This document shows positions 5,515 to 9,253 of a stretch of DNA of 9,253 bases, piece by piece; within the stretch, counting starts at the first letter, position 1, and each line of letters begins with the position of its first letter. Source of the stretch: Novosphingobium sp. (GTDB lineage: Bacteria; Pseudomonadota; Alphaproteobacteria; Sphingomonadales; Sphingomonadaceae); assembly GCA_027490345.1 (NCBI GenBank), contig JAIXYF010000419.1:1-9253 (forward strand), written 5' to 3'. The notes below the pieces were generated by a model that saw nothing but the letters and a program-made list of their open reading frames with translations, was not told the origin of the DNA and made no database searches. A program made the position numbers and the translations under genes.

Positions 5515-6278
5515 GCCTCAAGGTATACGAAGTCTCGCGCAAAAGATTCAAGGTGCGCGCCCCCATCAACAAAAATAGTCTGACCGGTAATCGCGCGGGC
5601 CTGTGCCAGAAATACAACGGCATCGGCAATGTCGGCTGGGCTGGCGAGCCGCTCCAACGGCATCAGCGCGGTCAGGCGCAGCCATTGCTCCTCGGTATAG
5701 TCCGGCGTGGGCAGCGTGAGGCCCGGCGCGACTGCATTCACCCGCACGTGCGGGGCAAGGCTGCGGGCCAGCGTTCGCACGGCGGCATGAAGCGCCTGCT
5801 TCGAGAGCGTGTAGCTCAGCTGATCGGGCACCGGATTGATGACGCGCTGATCAAGGATATGAACGACTGCCGCGTCTTCCGGCGCCAGCTCCGCCAGCGC
5901 GCGCGTGAGCAGCACCGGGGCGGTCAGGTTCACCGCGAGGTGTTCACCCATCAGCGCCGCCGTCACCGTCGCGGCGCTGTCATCGCGAAACAGGGCCGCG
6001 CAATTGACCAGCAGGCTCGGCGCGCGACCCGCGGCCGCCATGGCCTCAACCGGCAAACGGCGCGCCGCTTCGGCATCGGCCAGATCCGCCGTCAGCGGAA
6101 AGACCGCCGCGCCAAGTCCGGCAAGCTCTTGCGTGAAAGCGGGATCGAACTTGGTGGCACTATGCGCATGGAGCGCCAGATCCCAACCCGCCACCGCCAG
6201 CGCGCGGGCGATTGCCGCGCCAATCCGCCGCCACCCACCAGTGACCAGCGCCAACGGGCGGGCGGGCGATCCGGTCAT
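5511..6278 (-). CDS. SDR-family oxidoreductase, pteridine reductase/FolM-like
   Basis: The 255-residue product is a short-chain dehydrogenase/reductase. The cofactor loop T-G-G-W-R-R-I-G (13-20) has the paired arginines seen in pteridine reductases (PTR1, FolM) and expected to favour NADPH. N-C-A-A-L-F lies at 92-97 and the proton-relay pair is Tyr156/Lys160. Thirteen residues before Tyr156, where most SDRs have Ser, there is Asp143, the same Asp-(13)-Tyr-(4)-Lys spacing as Leishmania PTR1 (D181/Y194/K198). The likely reaction is reduction of a dihydro- or oxidised pterin, for example dihydromonapterin as by FolM. This is supported by folB directly upstream: the ATG shares its first base with the folB stop codon. 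The frame is open far upstream through the folB region, but the SDR domain begins at this Met. A generic SDR role remains possible. Confidence 0.9.
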   Translation of the reverse strand: MTGSPARPLALVTGGWRRIGAAIARALAVAGWDLALHAHSATKFDPAFTQELAGLGAAVFPLTADLADAEAARRLPVEAMAAAGRAPSLLVNCAALFRDDSAATVTAALMGEHLAVNLTAPVLLTRALAELAPEDAAVVHILDQRVINPVPDQLSYTLSKQALHAAVRTLARSLAPHVRVNAVAPGLTLPTPDYTEEQWLRLTALMPLERLASPADIADAVVFLAQARAITGQTIFVDGGAHLESFARDFVYLEA

Positions 6279-6652
6279 CAATCGCGCCGATGCCGCGTCA
6301 AGGTCATGCCGATCTCCTCGCCATGTTCGCTGATGGCCAGCTTCACGATCTTCACCATCACGCGCTCCACGCGGCTGTCCTGCAGGAACAGCGTCTCGCA
6401 AATGTGATCTGCCACCGATTCGATCAGCTGGAAATGCACGTCCTTGGGCAGGCCCTCGCTCGCCGCGTGCTTCAGATCCATGTAGTTCTTGCTCGCCGAT
6501 AGCGGGCAATCGGGGGTGTAGCGGTCCTGCGGCTTGAGTGCTGCCGTGATCGAGATGCGCAGCGGCTGCGGCCGCCCGGTCTCTTCGGAATAGATCCCGG
6601 TGAGGACGTCGGTTTCGACGTTGGCGACTTCGAGGATAAGGGTGTCGTTCAC
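6278..6652 (-). CDS. folB: dihydroneopterin aldolase FolB
   Basis: FolB cleaves 7,8-dihydroneopterin to 6-hydroxymethyl-7,8-dihydropterin and glycolaldehyde in folate synthesis; some members also epimerise to dihydromonapterin. Family features are the D-V-L-T-G-I-Y-S-E-E-T strand near the N-terminus, S-K-N-Y-M-D-L, the F-Q-L-I-E-S-V-A-D-H-I-C helix holding the conserved Glu, and the V-x-V-K-I-V-K-L segment holding the conserved Lys near the C-terminus. I place the start at GTG 6652 (124 residues) because GAGG (6661-6664) sits 8 bases upstream; an ATG at 6670 would add six residues but has no visible ribosome-binding site. The stop codon shares one base with the start of the SDR gene. The preceding methyltransferase gene ends 74 bases upstream. 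Confidence 0.93.
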   Translation of the reverse strand: MNDTLILEVANVETDVLTGIYSEETGRPQPLRISITAALKPQDRYTPDCPLSASKNYMDLKHAASEGLPKDVHFQLIESVADHICETLFLQDSRVERVMVKIVKLAISEHGEEIGMTLTRHRRD

Positions 6653-6726
6653 GGGCCGCGCCTCTGGCATCCAAGGGCCGGATTGTCCAGTGCTGCCTAT
6701 CAGATTTGGGGGCGCCCCAGTTTTGC

Positions 6727-7632
6727 TTATGCTTTGGGTCGCGACCAGCGCGCGAAGATCGCGGTGGGCAGGATGCGCCCGGCGTTCCCACCATCTGGGC
6801 CGTCCTCACGGATCGCCAGATCGCCATGTTCCACCGTGCCGGGCAACCCCGCCAGCGCCTCCGCCAGCAGTCCGCCAATCGCTAGCGAGGACATGCGCAC
6901 GGCATAGACGGTGAGGAACAGGAACCGGCTTTCGCTATCGAGCAGCCGCGCACAGTCGGCGATCAGCGCGGGCAAATTCTCCTCCAGCCGCCACACTTCG
7001 CCGTCCGGGCCCCGCCCGAACTTGGGCGGATCGAGGATGATCCCGTCATAACGCTTGCCCCGCCGCACCTCGCGTGCCGCAAACTTGGCGGCATCATCGA
7101 CGATCCAGCGCACGGGCCGGTCTTCCAGCCCGGCGACCGCCGCATTGGCCCGCGCCTGCGCCACGGCCTTCTTCGAGGCATCGACATGCGTCACCGGTCC
7201 GAAGCGCGAAAGCGCCATCGTGCCGACGCCGGTATAGCCGAACATGTTGAGCGTCGCCGCGTCCGGCTTCCCGGCCAGCTGCTCGCCCATCCAGTCCCAC
7301 ACCGGCGCCATATCGGGGAAAAAGCCCAGATGGCGAAACGGGGTGCACTGCGCGGTGAATTCTATTCCCCGCCAAGCCAGCGGCCAGCCCTCGCGCGGTA
7401 CTGGCTTGGCATAAGTCCAGCGCCCGCCGCCGTCCTCGTCCGAACCGGGCACGAATTCGCCGTGCGCGTCCCAAACCGCCTGCCGCGGTGCCCACAAGGC
7501 CTGCGGTTCGGGGCGGATAAACCGCCAGGGGCCATAGCGTTCCAGCTTGCGCCCATCGCCGCTGTCGATCAGGCCGAACTGGTCCCAGCCCGGCCCGACC
7601 ATGAGCTTGGCCTGAAGATCAAACGCGGCCAC
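6727..7632 (-). CDS. class I SAM-dependent methyltransferase, RlmI/YccW-like core
   Basis: The 301-residue product has the Rossmann methyltransferase motifs: motif I L-N-M-F-G-Y-T-G-V-G-T at 128-138, the acidic end of strand 2 at Asp151 (H-V-D-A-S), and motif IV D-P-P-K-F-G-R-G at 201-208. The F-x-Y-T-G, V-D-x-S and D-P-P-K-F pattern is that of the RlmI/RlmK 23S rRNA methyltransferase group. It lacks the N-terminal PUA domain of RlmI (about 396 residues in E. coli), so rRNA as substrate is a family inference. The GTG start at 7632 is one base past the thrC stop codon; GGAG, within the end of thrC, lies 4 bases before it. This implies coupled translation with thrC. The frame is open further upstream, but that part overlaps thrC and is unlike the family. 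Confidence 0.88.
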   Translation of the reverse strand: MAAFDLQAKLMVGPGWDQFGLIDSGDGRKLERYGPWRFIRPEPQALWAPRQAVWDAHGEFVPGSDEDGGGRWTYAKPVPREGWPLAWRGIEFTAQCTPFRHLGFFPDMAPVWDWMGEQLAGKPDAATLNMFGYTGVGTMALSRFGPVTHVDASKKAVAQARANAAVAGLEDRPVRWIVDDAAKFAAREVRRGKRYDGIILDPPKFGRGPDGEVWRLEENLPALIADCARLLDSESRFLFLTVYAVRMSSLAIGGLLAEALAGLPGTVEHGDLAIREDGPDGGNAGRILPTAIFARWSRPKA

Positions 7633-7633
7633 G

Positions 7634-9052
7634 TTACTCCGCACTCGGGCCGTGCTTGGGCGTCGCGCGCTCGGCAATCCACGCAGCAACCGTGTCGTAA
7701 TCACACGGCAGCCGCGTAAAGGCCTCCTCGCGCTCGAACAGATCGCCCATGCGCGTGGGCAGCGCGGGCCGCACGCCCGTCGCGCGCTCCACCGCATCGC
7801 GGAACTTGGCGGGATGCGCAGTGGCCAGCGTCACCACCGGCACATCAGCCCCAAGGCCCTGCGCCACGCGCGCCGCATGGAGGCCGATCGCGGTATGCGG
7901 ATCAAGCACTTCGCCGCAAGCCTCGTGCGCCCAGCGCATAGCCTGCGCCATCTCGGCGGCATCGGTCCGCGTGCTGGTAAACAGCCTGGCCGCCGCTTCG
8001 CGCTGGGTATTGGTCAGCTGCAGCGCCTTGGTGCTTTCGAACGTGTGCATCTGCGCGGCCATCGCCGCACCGTCACGCCCGCCTGCATCATAGAGCAGCC
8101 GCTCGAAGTTGGAGGAGACCTGAATATCCATCGAAGGCGCGGCTGTCGGCGTCACCGTCCCGGCCGAATAATCACCGGTCGAAAGCGCGCGGTGGAGAAT
8201 GTCGTTGATATTGGTTGCCACGATCAGCCGCTCGATGGGCAGCCCCATCTGCGCCGCGACATAGCCTGCAAACACATCGCCGAAATTGCCCGTTGGCACG
8301 CTGAAGGCAACGCGGCGCTCAGGCGCGCCAAGCTGCAGCGCCGCGGCGAAATAATAGACCACTTGCGCCATCAGCCGCGCCCAGTTGATCGAATTGACCG
8401 CCGCAATGCCAAAGCGCTGGTTCATGCCCTTGTCATTGAACATGCGCTTCACCATCGCCTGCGCATCATCGAAGCTGCCGTCGATGGCGATGTTGTGCAC
8501 GTTGGGCGCGAGCACCGTGGTCATCTGCCGCCGCTGCACATCCGAAACGCGGCCATGCGGGTGTAGCATGAAGATATCGACCTTCGCGCGCCCGGCCACG
8601 GCATCGATGGCAGCAGAGCCAGTATCGCCCGAGGTGGCGCCAAAAATGGTCAGGTGATCATCGCGCCGACCGAGAAATTCCTCGAACAGCAGGCCGAGCA
8701 GCTGCAGCGCCACATCCTTGAACGCCAGCGTGGGGCCATGGAACAGTTCCAGCAGCCACTGCCGCTCATCAAGCTGCACCAGCGGCGTGACGGCAGCATG
8801 GGCGAACCGGCCATAAGCCTCGCGCGTCAGTTCCAGCAGCCGCTCGGGCGCAATGCAGTCACCCACGAAGGGCTGCATGACTTTCGCCGCCAGCTCCGCA
8901 TAAGGCAGGCCCGCCATCGCGGCGATCTCGTCATGCGTGAACGTCGGCCAGCGCTCGGGCACATAGAGCCCGCCATCCGAAGCGAGGCCGGCGAGGGTCA
9001 CGCCCTCGAAATCGAGCGAGGGCGCTTGGCCCCGGGTGCTGACGTACTTCAT
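7634..9052 (-). CDS. thrC: threonine synthase
   Basis: The 472-residue product is a full-length threonine synthase of the long ThrC type. It converts O-phospho-L-homoserine and water to L-threonine and phosphate, using PLP, in the cytoplasm. The start ATG at 9052 gives the standard M-K-Y-V-S-T-R-G opening, which leads to the N-terminal A-S-D-G-G-L-Y-V-P motif at 24-32. The PLP lysine is Lys112 in H-G-P-T-L-A-F-K-D. F-G-A-T-S-G-D-T-G-S-A-A lies at 137-148 and the phosphate-binding loop S-V-P-T-G-N-F-G-D at 251-259. The C-terminal T-A-H-P-A-K-F segment is at 411-417. It is the first gene of the long minus-strand train ending with moaE. A GC-rich hairpin lies immediately before the start codon. 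Confidence 0.97.
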   Translation of the reverse strand: MKYVSTRGQAPSLDFEGVTLAGLASDGGLYVPERWPTFTHDEIAAMAGLPYAELAAKVMQPFVGDCIAPERLLELTREAYGRFAHAAVTPLVQLDERQWLLELFHGPTLAFKDVALQLLGLLFEEFLGRRDDHLTIFGATSGDTGSAAIDAVAGRAKVDIFMLHPHGRVSDVQRRQMTTVLAPNVHNIAIDGSFDDAQAMVKRMFNDKGMNQRFGIAAVNSINWARLMAQVVYYFAAALQLGAPERRVAFSVPTGNFGDVFAGYVAAQMGLPIERLIVATNINDILHRALSTGDYSAGTVTPTAAPSMDIQVSSNFERLLYDAGGRDGAAMAAQMHTFESTKALQLTNTQREAAARLFTSTRTDAAEMAQAMRWAHEACGEVLDPHTAIGLHAARVAQGLGADVPVVTLATAHPAKFRDAVERATGVRPALPTRMGDLFEREEAFTRLPCDYDTVAAWIAERATPKHGPSAE

Positions 9053-9054
9053 GG

Positions 9055-9076
9055 CCCCGCCGGTTAGCGGGCGGGG
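9055..9076 (-). promoter_or_regulatory. GC-rich hairpin abutting the thrC start codon
   Basis: On the minus strand CCCCGCC (9076-9070) pairs perfectly with GGCGGGG (9061-9055) around an 8-base loop. The 3' arm ends 2 bases before the thrC ATG, so the only purine-rich stretch able to serve as a ribosome-binding site lies inside the stem. It might limit thrC translation. No leader-peptide or attenuator architecture was seen. Confidence 0.4.
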
Positions 9077-9135
9077 GCGCGGGGCGCAAGGATTTGGGGG
9101 CGGCGGCAGAAGCGCTTGCGGATTTGGCATCGCCC

Positions 9136-9164
9136 TTGACCCAAGTGTATCTCTAAGATACATA
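9136..9164 (+). promoter_or_regulatory. candidate promoter and palindromic operator of the right-edge toxin gene
   Basis: TTGACC (9136-9141) is followed after 17 bases by TACATA (9159-9164). Lying across the spacer and -10 is a perfect inverted repeat, TGTATCT/AGATACA with a 3-base centre (9146-9162). The -10 is a modest match. The predicted transcription start falls at about 9171, on the first base of the toxin GTG. The layout resembles an autoregulated toxin-antitoxin promoter. Confidence 0.5.
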
Positions 9165-9170
9165 GTGCGG

Positions 9171-9253
9171 GTGAAGCAGATCACCTACACCCGTGCTGCG
9201 ATCAAGGTTCTGAAATCGATGCCTCGCATCGTCGCAAACCGCATCGTCGCAAA
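9171..9253 (+). CDS. RelE/ParE-like toxin, 5' fragment cut by the window end
   Basis: Only about 27 residues are visible. From the GTG at 9171 the frame reads M-K-Q-I-T-Y-T-R-A-A-I-K-V-L-K-S-M-P followed by V-A-x-R-I. This is the characteristic N-terminus of a group of short RelE/ParE-type toxins: a first strand with I-T-Y-T-R, a helix with A-L-K-x-L, then M-P. In that group the toxin gene usually precedes an HTH antitoxin gene, as in higBA, which would lie just beyond the window. A second GTG at 9165 is in frame. No Shine-Dalgarno is present and the predicted transcription start coincides with the GTG, so translation may be leaderless. The frame is open to the window end. Confidence 0.55.
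   Translation, partial: MKQITYTRAAIKVLKSMPRIVANRIVA
9225..9253 (+). repeat. 15-base in-frame tandem duplication at the window edge
   Basis: The unit CGCATCGTCGCAAAC (9225-9239) is followed directly by a second copy, of which 14 bases are seen before the sequence ends. It lies in the toxin frame and encodes R-I-V-A-N twice (the last residue of copy two is undetermined). It could be a recent slippage duplication or the start of a longer repeat. Confidence 0.6.

Noticed and set aside
4513..5583. 356-residue plus-strand open frame
   Set aside because: It is a His/Arg/Gln-rich shadow opposite moaA, caused by high third-position GC. MoaA on the other strand is unambiguous.
6709..6718. GGGGCGCCCC palindrome between the methyltransferase gene and folB
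   Set aside because: It has no loop bases and no T-run on the minus strand, so it is unlikely to be an intrinsic terminator. The gap is short and readthrough is plausible.
6279..6878. Upstream extension of the SDR frame to a 455-residue protein
   Set aside because: The added part is Arg/Pro-rich, antiparallel in composition to any known domain, and overlaps folB and the methyltransferase in another frame. The SDR fold begins at the Met at 6278.
7652..8566. 304-residue plus-strand open frame
   Set aside because: It lies opposite thrC and shows the same Arg/His-rich shadow composition with no domain.

Overview
The window is GC-rich (G/C at most third codon positions) and densely packed. The protein sequences (YgfZ tail, L21/L27, ThrC, FolB, MoaA/D/E) look alphaproteobacterial, most likely a sphingomonad or Erythrobacter-type organism. 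That placement is inferred from sequence style, not from a search. Most of it is ordinary chromosomal housekeeping DNA. The accessory-looking parts are two toxin-antitoxin loci and an orphan lipoprotein.

Layout, left to right. The 3' end of a YgfZ/GcvT-like folate-binding protein (+) runs into a convergent TetR-family regulator (-), overlapping it by 17 bases. A GNAT acetyltransferase (-) follows. Next comes the ribosomal operon rplU-rpmA (L21-L27, -), with a recognisable promoter upstream and a strong intrinsic terminator preceded by two further hairpins. A small lipoprotein of unknown function (+) lies next. It is followed by a ParD/ParE-type antitoxin-toxin pair (-), whose promoter carries a perfect 10+10 palindrome over the -10 box.

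From about 3.8 to 9.05 kb there is one long minus-strand gene train: thrC, a class I rRNA-type methyltransferase, folB, a pteridine-reductase-like SDR, moaA, moaD, moaE. Most junctions are overlaps or gaps of 1-13 bases (56-74 bases before folB), so an operon is likely. It combines threonine synthesis, pterin/folate chemistry (FolB plus an SDR with the Asp-Tyr-Lys catalytic pattern of PTR1/FolM) and molybdopterin synthesis (MoaA, MoaD, MoaE). FolB, the SDR and the Moa enzymes all act on GTP-derived pterins, so their linkage is biochemically coherent.

At the right edge, divergent from thrC, begins a second RelE/ParE-like toxin gene (+), cut off by the window end. It has its own palindrome/promoter and possibly a leaderless start. 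No rRNA, tRNA, CRISPR array, insertion sequence or phage gene was seen. No gene-free stretch exceeds about 225 bases; the largest gaps (1536-1757 and 2348-2570) hold the terminator and promoter elements listed.
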